Source: CAZFIO01 sp964519585 | Lineage (GTDB): Bacteria; Bacillota; Clostridia; Tissierellales; Tissierellaceae | Length of the DNA stretch: 35,738 nucleotides | Direction: 5' to 3' | Assembly (NCBI GenBank): GCA_964519585.1 | Contig: CAZFIO010000005.1 | Span: 1-35,738, forward strand | Shown: positions 1-7,373 of the stretch, in pieces | How the letters are laid out: the number at the start of each line of letters is the position of its first letter | How positions within the stretch are numbered: position 1 is the first letter of the stretch | Translations under genes and position numbers: made by a program | Notes under the pieces: model-generated | The model's database searches: none | What the model saw: only the letters and a program-made list of their open reading frames with translations | What the model was told of the DNA's origin: nothing

Positions 1-650
1 TCCACAGTTCTTTTTACCTGCTTTAGATTTACAACAGGCATTACACCTGCTTGTATGGGCGATTTGATTCCTTTTTTCTCTATCTTATTTAAAAATTCAT
101 AGAAGTAATTATTATCATAAAATAATTGGCTTATAAAGTAGTCTGCTCCTGCTTCCTCCTTAAATTTCAATACTTCTATATCTATATCTTTGCTCTTACT
201 TTCTATATGGCCTTCTGGATAACATCCCGCTGCTATTCCAAAGTCTCCATAGGTTTTAATATGTCTAATTAAGTCTTGGGAATTTGAGAAGTCTCTAGAC
301 TGACTATTATCCTCAGGCTTATCACCCCTTAAGGCTAAAATGTTTATAATATTATTATCCTTTAAGTCATCTAAAATGTTATTTATCTCCTCCTTAGAAG
401 AAGCTATAGATGTTAAATGGGCCAAAGATTCTCTATTATGGATATTCTTGATCCTTGAGGTTAGTTGAAGGGTTCGATTGTCCCTTCTAGTCCCTCCTGC
501 CCCATAGGTTACACTTATATAATCAGTGTCTAGGGCACTTAATTCTTCCACTGTATCATAAATACTTTCTATGGGATATTTACTATTAGGTGGAAAAATC
601 TCCAAGGATACTACTAAATTCTTCTTCTTAAATAATTCTTTAATCTTCAT
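1..650 (-). CDS. metF: Methylenetetrahydrofolate reductase, C-terminus cut by window edge
   Basis: The reading frame starts with ATG at 650 behind a GGGGAG ribosome site and stays open to the left edge, giving about 216 codons of a family usually near 280-300 residues. The product begins MKIKELFKKKNLVVSLEIFP, and SLEIFPP is the N-terminal MetF strand. Further on it has the SVTYGAGG and LALRGDKP motifs, AAGCYPEGH, and GADYFISQLFYD, all landmarks of the FAD-binding TIM barrel. The enzyme reduces 5,10-methylene-THF to 5-methyl-THF for methionine synthesis or the methyl branch of C1 metabolism. Its place downstream of an adenosyltransferase and a riboswitch-controlled corrinoid importer fits supply of methyl-THF to a B12-dependent methyltransferase, which would lie outside the window (inference). 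Confidence 0.93.
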   Translation of the reverse strand, partial: MKIKELFKKKNLVVSLEIFPPNSKYPIESIYDTVEELSALDTDYISVTYGAGGTRRDNRTLQLTSRIKNIHNRESLAHLTSIASSKEEINNILDDLKDNNIINILALRGDKPEDNSQSRDFSNSQDLIRHIKTYGDFGIAAGCYPEGHIESKSKDIDIEVLKFKEEAGADYFISQLFYDNNYFYEFLNKIEKKGIKSPIQAGVMPVVNLKQVKRTV

Positions 651-696
651 ACTTTTCTCCCCTTTTGCTCTAATATACCATATATAAAATATCCCA

Positions 697-720
697 CTCC
701 CCTTTGCATATACAAGGGAG
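697..720 (-). terminator. Possible weak terminator between adenosyltransferase and metF
   Basis: On the minus strand CTCCCTTG and CAAAGGGGAG can pair with one or two bulged bases around a TATATG loop. The following run is TA-rich rather than a clean U tract. It could end the adenosyltransferase transcript or be a pause within an operon with metF. Confidence 0.35.
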
Positions 721-753
721 AGCAGGACATTTAATATCTATCCATTAAATAAG

Positions 754-1269
754 CTAGCAATCAATTCCTTCACGGGACAATATACCCTGACTATAGTAGT
801 GTTTTATCTCTTTCATTTCACTTACTAAGTCTGCCATTTCAATTAGCTTGTCATCTGCATATCTTCCTGTTAAAACTACTTCCACATGATGAGCCTTGTT
901 TTTAAGGACATGAATTACTTCATCAAGGTCAAATAGTTTAAAGTAAAGTGCAATGGTTATTTCATCTAGAATAACTAGGTCATAGTCCCCTCTGGATAGT
1001 ATAACACCACAAGTCTCTAGGCCTTTTCTAGCAAGTTGTATATCTTCTTCACTAGGTTCTTTTTCTATAAAACATTCCTTGCCCAATAATTCTACCCTAA
1101 TATTTGGGATAGTTTTTAGAATTTTTAGCTCACTATATTCCATTCCTTTAACAAATTGACCTATAAAAACCTTCTTGCCTGCACCTGCTGCCCTTATGGC
1201 TAGACCTATAGCTGCAGTGGTTTTGCCCTTTCCATTACCTGTATAGATGTGTATGTATCCCTTTTCCAT
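754..1269 (-). CDS. cobO: Cob(I)alamin / cob(I)yrinic acid a,c-diamide adenosyltransferase (CobA/BtuR type)
   Basis: The 171-residue protein transfers the 5'-deoxyadenosyl group of ATP to the cobalt of reduced corrinoids in the cytoplasm. The family signature is the N-terminal P-loop GNGKGKTTAAIG at about residues 11-22, followed by VFIGQFVKG, the YDLVILDEI strand and VVLTGR near the C-terminus. Length matches the BtuR/CobO family (about 170-200). The frame is open back to a GTG at 1278, but the ATG at 1269 sits correctly behind AGGTGGT, so I take 1269. It lies 16 bp after the DsrE-like gene and is probably co-transcribed with it. The nearby riboswitch-controlled corrinoid importer makes salvage of imported corrinoid the likely role. 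Symbol could equally be btuR or cobA. Confidence 0.93.
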   Translation of the reverse strand: MEKGYIHIYTGNGKGKTTAAIGLAIRAAGAGKKVFIGQFVKGMEYSELKILKTIPNIRVELLGKECFIEKEPSEEDIQLARKGLETCGVILSRGDYDLVILDEITIALYFKLFDLDEVIHVLKNKAHHVEVVLTGRYADDKLIEMADLVSEMKEIKHYYSQGILSREGIDC

Positions 1270-1285
1270 TCCTACCACCTATTCT

Positions 1286-1624
1286 TTATAGTGTAATTAT
1301 ATCATAGCCTTCTGAGATATAGTCATATATGGCCGGATGTCCGTTTGCATTTCCCTTGATAGGTATGCCGGTGGTTTCATTGTATTCAAGTACCCCCATT
1401 TGGGCCGAGCATGCCTTGCAAATACTATCAAAAATTCCTGCTTCCTTAACCTTTTTGTACAGCTTATGGTCCTCTTCTTCCAAAACCTTAATTAATTTTA
1501 CAGCTTCACCTTCTACAATAATTTTTGTATCCACACCTTTTTCATGTAGATCCAATGCATTAATTAATATGTGCATAAAACACATCTTTTCCCCTTTGAA
1601 AGGGAAGAAAGCTATCTTTTTCAT
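1286..1624 (-). CDS. DsrE-like small cytoplasmic protein
   Basis: This 112-residue protein has no signal peptide or membrane segment. It begins MKKIAFFPFKGEKMCFMHIL, has an alpha/beta pattern typical of DsrE/DsrF-like folds (strand, helix carrying the ALDLHEKG segment, strand TKIIVEGEAV), and a CKAC pair inside the segment SICKACSAQMG at about residues 68-78. The relation to DsrE-like proteins is a fold-level judgement from this pattern. The start is an ATG behind GGGGGCAGG. The gene runs into the adenosyltransferase gene 16 bp on, suggesting one transcript. The two close cysteines could act in sulfur or redox chemistry, but no function can be assigned from sequence. Confidence 0.6.
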   Translation of the reverse strand: MKKIAFFPFKGEKMCFMHILINALDLHEKGVDTKIIVEGEAVKLIKVLEEEDHKLYKKVKEAGIFDSICKACSAQMGVLEYNETTGIPIKGNANGHPAIYDYISEGYDIITL

Positions 1625-1707
1625 TTTCCTGCCCCCTTATATCTTCCTATCCTTGCTATACCCATGATTGTTTATCATTAAACAAACTCCTTAATTCAAA
1701 TAATAAT

Positions 1708-2175
1708 TTACTTAATTCCATCTTCCTTGTTGTCACCTTTATTATCATTGTTTTCTCCATCTGATAGGTATTCATTTAATTGACTTTCAAATTCATCACT
1801 TTCATTTTTCAATGAATTTTCGCCAGATTCATAGTTATCTTTTTCAAGGTGTACATGTTTATTTAATAATTGAGAGTCCTGATTAAGATCGTCTTTAGGG
1901 TTTTGCATGGCCTCAATTTCTTCATTTAATCTTTCAACTTCCTTTTTTAGTTCCCTATTCTTTTTCCTTTGGCTTATTTGATTCATAAGACTAATTAATA
2001 AAACAACTATAGCCCCTACTATGGCTGAAATCAAGATTATTAAAGCTTGCGATATGGTAAATCTTGTAAATAAGAAGTTAATCTCCACTGCTACTGCGTT
2101 TTGTATAGCAAAAATTGCAACAAGGATTGCAAATATTAAAGATAGAACAAACTTTATTTCTAAATTCTTTTTCAT
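1708..2175 (-). CDS. LapA-domain (DUF1049) membrane protein
   Basis: The protein of about 155 residues has two hydrophobic segments at about residues 9-27 and 39-62, with FAIQNAVAVEINFLF between them. This arrangement and the IQN...V.V.FLF pattern are typical of LapA/DUF1049 proteins. A basic, coiled-coil-like helix follows (NQISQRKKNRELKKEVERL), then an acidic, low-complexity tail rich in Asn, Asp and Glu. The open frame extends to a GTG at 2184, but the ATG at 2175 is placed properly behind GGGGTG. In proteobacteria LapA takes part in lipopolysaccharide assembly. In a Gram-positive that role does not apply, and the function here is unknown. Confidence 0.7.
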   Translation of the reverse strand: MKKNLEIKFVLSLIFAILVAIFAIQNAVAVEINFLFTRFTISQALIILISAIVGAIVVLLISLMNQISQRKKNRELKKEVERLNEEIEAMQNPKDDLNQDSQLLNKHVHLEKDNYESGENSLKNESDEFESQLNEYLSDGENNDNKGDNKEDGIK

Positions 2176-2207
2176 TTTAGTCACCCCGATTATTCATTAT
2201 TATGGTA

Positions 2208-2216
2208 ATTATACCA
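2208..2216 (-). promoter_or_regulatory. Extended -10 promoter for the LapA-like gene
   Basis: Minus strand reads TGGTATAAT, a perfect -10 with a TGn extension, about 33 bp before the ATG at 2175. No good -35 hexamer is present at 17 bp, which is usual for extended -10 promoters. Confidence 0.5.
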
Positions 2217-2229
2217 CAATATAAAAAAA

Positions 2230-2257
2230 ATCACCCTGTTTTTCTAAACAAGGTGAT
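2230..2257 (-). terminator. Rho-independent terminator of the corrinoid importer operon
   Basis: On the minus strand ATCACC-TTGTTT pairs with AAACA-GGGTGAT around a short loop, and seven or more T residues follow. It lies 25 bp after the ATPase stop codon. Confidence 0.85.
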
Positions 2258-2281
2258 AAAAATTTATATTAGTTTTGTTAT

Positions 2282-3052
2282 TTAGTATTGAAAGCTTTCC
2301 CATTGTTTGAGGCTATTAATCATATATCCTGCTATATCCATCTCATAAACCCTATTGATAAGGTTACCTCTAAATATTTCCTCATGACTACCTATACCTG
2401 CTACCTGACCCTCTTCCATTAGAAGTATCTCATCAGCCAGATCCATGGCTAAATTTATATCATGAAAAACCCCTATAACAGAATGTCCTTCTTCCTTAGA
2501 CCATTCTTTTAGGTAGTCAATCAATTCTTTTTGATATCTTAAATCCAAATGGTTAGTAGGTTCATCTAAGAGGATAATCTTTGGATTCTGGGCTAGAGCC
2601 CTAGCTAAAAATACCCTCTGTAATTGGCCCCCAGAAAGGGTATCAATCTGTTTGTCTTTTATATTCTCAAGTCCAACTGATTGCAAACTTTTCTCCACAT
2701 AAAATATATCTTCATCAGAAGGGTCCCTAAGCAGACTATTTTTCATATATAGGTATCTTCCTAGCAGGACAGTTTCAAAAATACTATAGGAAAAATATAT
2801 ATTTGATATTTGGCTTAGGATAGCTATAGATTTTGCTATTTCGCCCCTTTTCATTTTCTTTATACTTATATCATCTATAAGTATTTCACCCTTACTAGGG
2901 ATAAGCCCTGCTATTGCCTTAAGCAGGGTAGTTTTACCGCAACCATTTGGCCCAACAATACATAAGTTTTTGCCATTTGGGGTTTTAAAGGAGATATTGT
3001 GAATTACATCTCTTCCATCGTAACCAGCATATACATTTTTTAATTCCAACAT
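2282..3052 (-). CDS. btuD: Corrinoid ABC importer, ATP-binding protein (FecE/BtuD type)
   Basis: The 256-residue ATPase powers uptake through the permease encoded just upstream. It has Walker A GPNGCGKTT at 34-42, the Q-loop region ILSQISNIYF, the signature LSGGQLQRVFLARAL, Walker B IILLDEPTNHLD and the switch histidine in GVFHDINLAMDLADE. This set matches the siderophore/B12 (FepC/BtuD) subgroup. Its ATG is directly adjacent to the permease stop (TAAATG), with an AGGAAGG site inside the end of the permease gene, so translation is probably coupled. Substrate is inferred from the cobalamin riboswitch in front of the operon. Without that context a ferric-siderophore or heme substrate would be equally likely. 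Confidence 0.92.
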   Translation of the reverse strand: MLELKNVYAGYDGRDVIHNISFKTPNGKNLCIVGPNGCGKTTLLKAIAGLIPSKGEILIDDISIKKMKRGEIAKSIAILSQISNIYFSYSIFETVLLGRYLYMKNSLLRDPSDEDIFYVEKSLQSVGLENIKDKQIDTLSGGQLQRVFLARALAQNPKIILLDEPTNHLDLRYQKELIDYLKEWSKEEGHSVIGVFHDINLAMDLADEILLMEEGQVAGIGSHEEIFRGNLINRVYEMDIAGYMINSLKQWESFQY

Positions 3053-4072
3053 TTAAATTACCTTCCTTCTAGAAAAGTAGATATAGGCGAAAAAGGGAGT
3101 TCCTATTAGGGCAGTAATTGCTCCAACAGGTAGTTCAGACATAGGTATTATGGTTCTTGCAATCAGATCACAAATTATCATAAAACCACCACCAAATAGC
3201 ATGGATAGGGGTAGAACCAAGATATGGTTTGACCCAAATATCTTCCTTACAATATGGGGAACAATTAAATCAATAAAACCAATAACCCCAACAAAAGCAA
3301 TAGCACTACCTGTAAGTCCCGCAGCTAGGGAAAGTAGAATCCACTTTACTTTTTGGATTTCTACCCCAATCCCCATGGCCTCCTCTTCTCCAAAAGTCAA
3401 AATGTCCAATTCTCTGGAGTAGCGAATAAGGACTAAAACCATGATTGTAACTATTGGTGTTAGTATGATAACATGGGACCATTCTTTTAGGTTAAAGCTT
3501 CCCATTTGCCAGTAGATTAATCTTTGCAAGCCATCCCTAGATAGGGCAGTCATCAGGGTAATCATAGCATTGATAAAAAGTGAAAAGACCATCCCTACTA
3601 GGATTATAGTGTTATTCCCCATATTCTTATCAATTCTTGATGTAAAGTTAATAGCCAAATATACAGTAAGGAGTCCTCCCAAAAGACCTACAAAGGGAAG
3701 GGTTAGCTTACCAAGTAAGGGAAGGGTAAAGCCACTTATAATCACAAGCCCAGCCCCCAAAGATGCACCTGATGACACACCCAGGGTATAAGAGGATGCC
3801 AAGGGATTCTTTAAAACTGATTGCATAACCGCTCCGCTTACTGCTAGGGCCCCACCTACTACAAAAGCCAAAAGTACCCTAGGAAACCTTATCTTCCATA
3901 TAATTGATACTAAATTGCCATCAATAGCCGGCAAGTCTTTACCACTTATCTTTGATAGGATTATCTTTGATATTTGATTAATTGGTATATTTACACTACC
4001 TATGGCTACAGCTGTTATTATCAAGAGAATGCATATTAAAATTGAAAGGAAAATCTTACCTGAGTTTTTCAT
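3053..4072 (-). CDS. btuC: Corrinoid ABC importer, FecCD-family permease
   Basis: The 339-residue integral membrane protein has about ten hydrophobic segments and the FecCD hallmarks: RFPRVLLAFVVGGALAVSG near residues 63-81, VMQSVLKNPLASSYTLGVSSGA, and near the C-terminus GFIDLIVPHIVRKIFG, the segment that contacts the ATPase. Length is normal for the family. It starts 2 bp after the stop of the binding-protein gene and abuts the ATPase gene, so the three genes form one operon behind the cobalamin riboswitch. The cobalamin or cobinamide substrate is inferred from that riboswitch. Confidence 0.92.
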   Translation of the reverse strand: MKNSGKIFLSILICILLIITAVAIGSVNIPINQISKIILSKISGKDLPAIDGNLVSIIWKIRFPRVLLAFVVGGALAVSGAVMQSVLKNPLASSYTLGVSSGASLGAGLVIISGFTLPLLGKLTLPFVGLLGGLLTVYLAINFTSRIDKNMGNNTIILVGMVFSLFINAMITLMTALSRDGLQRLIYWQMGSFNLKEWSHVIILTPIVTIMVLVLIRYSRELDILTFGEEEAMGIGVEIQKVKWILLSLAAGLTGSAIAFVGVIGFIDLIVPHIVRKIFGSNHILVLPLSMLFGGGFMIICDLIARTIIPMSELPVGAITALIGTPFFAYIYFSRRKVI

Positions 4073-4074
4073 TT

Positions 4075-4989
4075 TTAAAACTTATCCGGATAAATTACCT
4101 TAGCTATTTCCTTCATGGCCTTTATAATATTATGGTTAGGTTGAGCACTGTTGTCATTATCCACATAGTAGACTTGATTGTTTTTTATTGCCTTCATATT
4201 CTGCCATCCATCTCTAGACTTTATTTCTCCAACTGCATCTTCCATATAGTTTACATTTGTAATTATTATGTCTGGATCTTTAATTATTATATCTTCTTCT
4301 GATAAGGACATCCACCCTTCCAGTTCAGAAAAAATATTTTCTGCCCCAAGGATTTCTAATATTTCGCTTAAATACACACCGCTTCCAAAACTATATATAT
4401 ATGGTGCTGCTCCAATTTCAAAATAGACAGATTTTTTATCTGTAATTATGTCTCCGATTTCCTTCATATCTTCTATTTCTTTTTTCATACTATCAATTAG
4501 GTCTTTACCTTTTTCTTCCAACCTAACAGCCTTGGATATAAATTCCAAATCACTATATATTTCTTCTATGCTATTTGATGTAGGTATATAAGCCACTGCA
4601 ATATCTGCATCTTTCACTTGGACCAGTGGGTCTTGGCCTTCAACCATCATCATTCCTGCAGCCAAAATTATATCAGGACTTAAGGCTATTAATTGTTCTA
4701 TATCTGGAGCCATCATATCTATGCTTGGCAAGTCTGTTTTTATCCCTTCAATTTCTGTAGAATAGGTATCTATAGCTATTATCTTGTCTCCTAGACCCAA
4801 CTCTACAAGTATCTGGGTTATGGAAGGCCCTAGTGAAACTATACTTTCAATATTTTCAGGAATTAAAACTTCATTCCCCAAAGGATCCACTAGGTTTGTA
4901 GGTCCTTGATTTTTATCCTTTGTTGCACATCCTACGATGATGCCCATAAGCAAAATTACAACTAATACAAGTGATATTATTCTTCTCAT
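4075..4989 (-). CDS. btuF: Corrinoid ABC importer, substrate-binding lipoprotein (BtuF type)
   Basis: The 304-residue protein carries an N-terminal lipoprotein signal with lipid-attachment Cys21 in IIVGCATKD. After it come the class III periplasmic-binding-protein landmarks: ESIVSLGPSITQILVELGLGDKIIAID, then SPDIILA, and later LSEILEILGAENIFSEL and DPDIIITN. It would capture corrinoid outside the membrane and deliver it to the FecCD permease. It is the first gene of its operon, with ATG at 4989 behind AGGAGGAAAAA. The leader carries a cobalamin riboswitch and an attenuator terminator, so expression should fall when adenosylcobalamin is plentiful. Substrate is inferred from that control. Confidence 0.9.
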   Translation of the reverse strand: MRRIISLVLVVILLMGIIVGCATKDKNQGPTNLVDPLGNEVLIPENIESIVSLGPSITQILVELGLGDKIIAIDTYSTEIEGIKTDLPSIDMMAPDIEQLIALSPDIILAAGMMMVEGQDPLVQVKDADIAVAYIPTSNSIEEIYSDLEFISKAVRLEEKGKDLIDSMKKEIEDMKEIGDIITDKKSVYFEIGAAPYIYSFGSGVYLSEILEILGAENIFSELEGWMSLSEEDIIIKDPDIIITNVNYMEDAVGEIKSRDGWQNMKAIKNNQVYYVDNDNSAQPNHNIIKAMKEIAKVIYPDKF

Positions 4990-5040
4990 TTTTTCCTCCT
5001 AGGTTTTTCAAATGTTCTAACCATATTTTTTGTTGCTGAT

Positions 5041-5074
5041 AAAAATAAAAAAACGTCTCGATTTGTCGAAACGT
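5041..5074 (-). terminator. Attenuator terminator after the cobalamin riboswitch
   Basis: On the minus strand ACGTTTCGA (5074-5066) pairs with TCGAGACGT (5061-5053) around CAAA, with one G-U pair, and is followed by a long T tract with a single A. It sits between the riboswitch and btuF, and so is the likely off-switch. GTAACAA (5142-5136) in the linker is complementary to TTGTTAC (5079-5073), which overlaps the first two bases of the terminator stem and could be a weak competing helix. Confidence 0.85.
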
Positions 5075-5156
5075 AACAACTACAAAATTTATATTTGAAG
5101 GTTATTTTCAAAATATATGTTTTCTACTATCACTCTTGTTACCTGCAGAGTATAGG

Positions 5157-5334
5157 ATTTGCAGTTATTACGCAAATAGTATTGGCTGGTCTTCCGACTT
5201 AGATTTCATCATTGTTTTTAGCCTTCCCAGATAAACACCAGTGACTTGCTTACGCATTAAAAACAACTCTTTCATTACGGCAGCAGGACTGTTTAGGATT
5301 CTAACCTAATTCCCATAAAAAACTTCTCCAATAC
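5157..5334 (-). promoter_or_regulatory. Cobalamin riboswitch
   Basis: The minus-strand RNA shows the class hallmarks. P1 closes by GTATTGG (5334-5328) with CCAATAC (5185-5179). The core contains GGGAATTAGGTTAGAATCC, then ACAGTCCTGCTGCCGTAA, then GTCACTGG and GGGAAGGC, and ends in the B12 box AAGTCGGAAGACCAGCC. A hairpin follows, ATTTGC (5177-5172) and GCAAAT (5162-5157), whose loop holds AATAACT. That loop can pair with AGTTGTT at 5268-5262 in the P5 region, as expected for the L5-L13 kissing contact. Family assignment rests on the known consensus; the kissing pair is my inference. Confidence 0.95.
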
Positions 5335-5356
5335 CGAAATTATTTAGTTCAGTTTT

Positions 5357-5385
5357 AGTATATAACACTATTTTCACCATGTCAA
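5357..5385 (-). promoter_or_regulatory. Promoter of the riboswitch-btuFCD operon
   Basis: Minus strand: TTGACA at 5385-5380, 17-bp spacer, TATACT at 5362-5357. This near-consensus vegetative promoter would start RNA about 15 bases before the riboswitch P1 stem. Confidence 0.85.
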
Positions 5386-5430
5386 TTGCATTAAATACTA
5401 AAAAAAGGGTAAATACAAGCTAATAATGTA

Positions 5431-5459
5431 TTAACTTCCAAAGTATGACAATATATAAT
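5431..5459 (+). promoter_or_regulatory. Promoter of the H-NOX chemoreceptor
   Basis: TTAACT at 5431-5436, 17-bp spacer, perfect TATAAT at 5454-5459, 41 bp before the ATG. The ribosome site GGGGGAG lies just ahead of the start. Chemotaxis genes can also use a flagellar sigma factor, but no such consensus is evident here. Confidence 0.6.
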
Positions 5460-5500
5460 ATTGTAATAAATAAATTAATATAATAAATGGGGGAGATTAT

Positions 5501-7303
5501 ATGAAGGGTACTATCGTATCAGCTTGGGTTGATACCTGTAGGGACCTATATGGTGAAGATATTACCAATGAGGCCCTATCACATTTTGGGATAAAAAAAG
5601 ATAGGATATTTACACCTACTGAGGATATCGAGGATAAAACTGCCAGAGGTATCCTGGAATTTATAGGACAGAAAATAGGTAAAAGTTCTGACGAAATATG
5701 GAGAGATATGGGGAACAGTAATGTAAATACTTATACTAAAATATATCCTGCTTTTTTTCGCTATAAAAACCTCTACTCTTTTTTACAGGCCATGTATGAT
5801 ATCCATGTTATAGTTACTAAAAGGGTTAGGGGGGCAAATCCACCCATAGTAGGAATTACACCTGTCTCTAGTTACACTGCCCATATGACCTATGCTTCAT
5901 CTAGGGGGATGTTCTCATATTTTATGGGTATGCTGGAAGGTGCTGCAAAGCATTTTAATGAAGATATAGATGTGGAAACTCTTGAAAAGACTAATGATTT
6001 TCTGAAGATTTCCATAACCTTTCCTGAAGAAATATATTATGAAAAATCATTTTTATTTAACAAGGCACTATCTCTAGGCTTTATAAAAAGCTTGGAGGGA
6101 AAAATCGCCCTAGGAAGTCTCCTTTTAATCGGTTTACCATCTGCATTTTTGTTTAGATTGGCACCTGAAAATATAGTCTTACCTAGCCTAATAGTTCTAT
6201 CAAGCCTTGTTCCTTTTGTGGTAAGCAAGCTATTATTTAAACCTTTCAAAAGTATAGATGGCTATTTGGATGAGATTAAAGACAAGGATTTTTCAGTGAT
6301 ACACAACATATCTACCTTGGACAATTTTCAGGAAATTAATAATAAATTAAGAGAAGTTAAAGATTCTATTAAAACCGATTTTGTTGGTTTTAAAGGAACT
6401 ACCGATGAATTAAATGTTTTTGCAAATAAATTTGCAGTTATATCTAATAATATGAAAAAAACTTCAGATGAAATATCGGCTATTGTTGAGCAAGTTGCTG
6501 AGGGAGCTATAAATCAGGCCCATGAAACGGAACAAATAGCTTCCCAACTAAATGATTCTGTTCAATCCTTAAATGAGGTTGTAAAAAAAGAAATTGATGG
6601 AACAGAAAATTTGAAATCTGCTGTAGCAGTTATAAATCAGGGTTTCAATGACCTAGAAGATACTTCGAGAAGTTTAAATCATGTTTTAGACCAGTTTTCA
6701 CAAGTCAAAAGTAAGGGTGATGACCTTCAATTAAGGGCAAATGAAGTATTGAATTTTGTGGAAACTGTAGAAAATATAGCTGAACAGACGAATCTACTTG
6801 CCCTGAACGCTAGTATAGAGGCTGCCAGAGCTGGAGAACATGGTAGGGGTTTTTCCGTTGTTGCTTTAGAAATTAGGACCTTAGCCGAAGGTTCAAAAGA
6901 AGCAGCACAAAGAATAAGTGATGGTCTTAATTCCTTCATTACCAATATTGATGAATTTGTTCTTGATATTTCTAACCAATATAATGTTCTTGAGAATGAA
7001 AACACCAAGTTGGACAAGGTGACCCAAAGCAATTTCCAGTCAACCAAATCCATAGAGGATGTTTCAGGCTTGATTATTGATTTGGCGGAAGAACTTACAG
7101 GCGAGGCCAATAATATAAACTCTATTTTTGAAAATATTGAATCATTATCAGCAATTGCTGAGGAAAATTCTGCTTCAACCCAGGAAGTAGCCGCAAACAT
7201 ACAGAATTATGCAGAAGAGATTAAAAATATGACAGAAAATATACATGAGTTTAAGAAGGTCAGTATAGAATTTAGCAATGAATTAGAAAGGTATATTATA
7301 TAA
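5501..7303 (+). CDS. Methyl-accepting chemotaxis protein with N-terminal H-NOX heme domain
   Basis: The 600-residue receptor starts with an H-NOX (HNOB) domain at about 1-185: MKGTIVSAW, proximal heme ligand His102 in MYDIHVIVTK, Pro115, and the propionate-binding YxSxR motif Tyr131-Ser133-Arg135. Trp9, Asn74 and Tyr140, the distal-pocket residues that hold O2 in the Caldanaerobacter (Thermoanaerobacter) H-NOX, occur at the same numbers. Two membrane helices follow (about 200-220 and 224-245) with almost no external loop, so the heme domain should be cytoplasmic. A HAMP-like linker and the signalling coiled coil come next, with the hairpin tip EQTNLLALNASIEAARAGE near 428-446. It would signal O2 or NO to CheA/CheW. 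No che genes are in the window. The gene ends at a shared terminator with the convergent permease. Confidence 0.95.
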   Translation: MKGTIVSAWVDTCRDLYGEDITNEALSHFGIKKDRIFTPTEDIEDKTARGILEFIGQKIGKSSDEIWRDMGNSNVNTYTKIYPAFFRYKNLYSFLQAMYDIHVIVTKRVRGANPPIVGITPVSSYTAHMTYASSRGMFSYFMGMLEGAAKHFNEDIDVETLEKTNDFLKISITFPEEIYYEKSFLFNKALSLGFIKSLEGKIALGSLLLIGLPSAFLFRLAPENIVLPSLIVLSSLVPFVVSKLLFKPFKSIDGYLDEIKDKDFSVIHNISTLDNFQEINNKLREVKDSIKTDFVGFKGTTDELNVFANKFAVISNNMKKTSDEISAIVEQVAEGAINQAHETEQIASQLNDSVQSLNEVVKKEIDGTENLKSAVAVINQGFNDLEDTSRSLNHVLDQFSQVKSKGDDLQLRANEVLNFVETVENIAEQTNLLALNASIEAARAGEHGRGFSVVALEIRTLAEGSKEAAQRISDGLNSFITNIDEFVLDISNQYNVLENENTKLDKVTQSNFQSTKSIEDVSGLIIDLAEELTGEANNINSIFENIESLSAIAEENSASTQEVAANIQNYAEEIKNMTENIHEFKKVSIEFSNELERYII

Positions 7304-7341
7304 TAGAAGATATTTATTTATACTGTATTGGAAAATAAATT

Positions 7342-7365
7342 CCCCCTAAGTGAAATATTAGGGGG
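7342..7365. terminator. Bidirectional terminator between convergent genes
   Basis: CCCCCTAA (7342-7349) and TTAGGGGG (7358-7365) form an 8-bp stem. A T-rich run follows on plus (GATTTTTAA) and a looser one on minus. It serves the chemoreceptor and the SLC13 permease. Confidence 0.85.
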
Positions 7366-7373
7366 ATTGATTT

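Noticed and set aside
5041..5400. A plus-strand small RNA or toxin gene in the btuF/chemoreceptor gap
   Set aside because: All structure there is explained by the minus-strand cobalamin riboswitch, attenuator and promoter.
6727..7200. Minus-strand open frame within the chemoreceptor
   Set aside because: Antisense shadow of the coiled-coil signalling domain; no ribosome site or family likeness.
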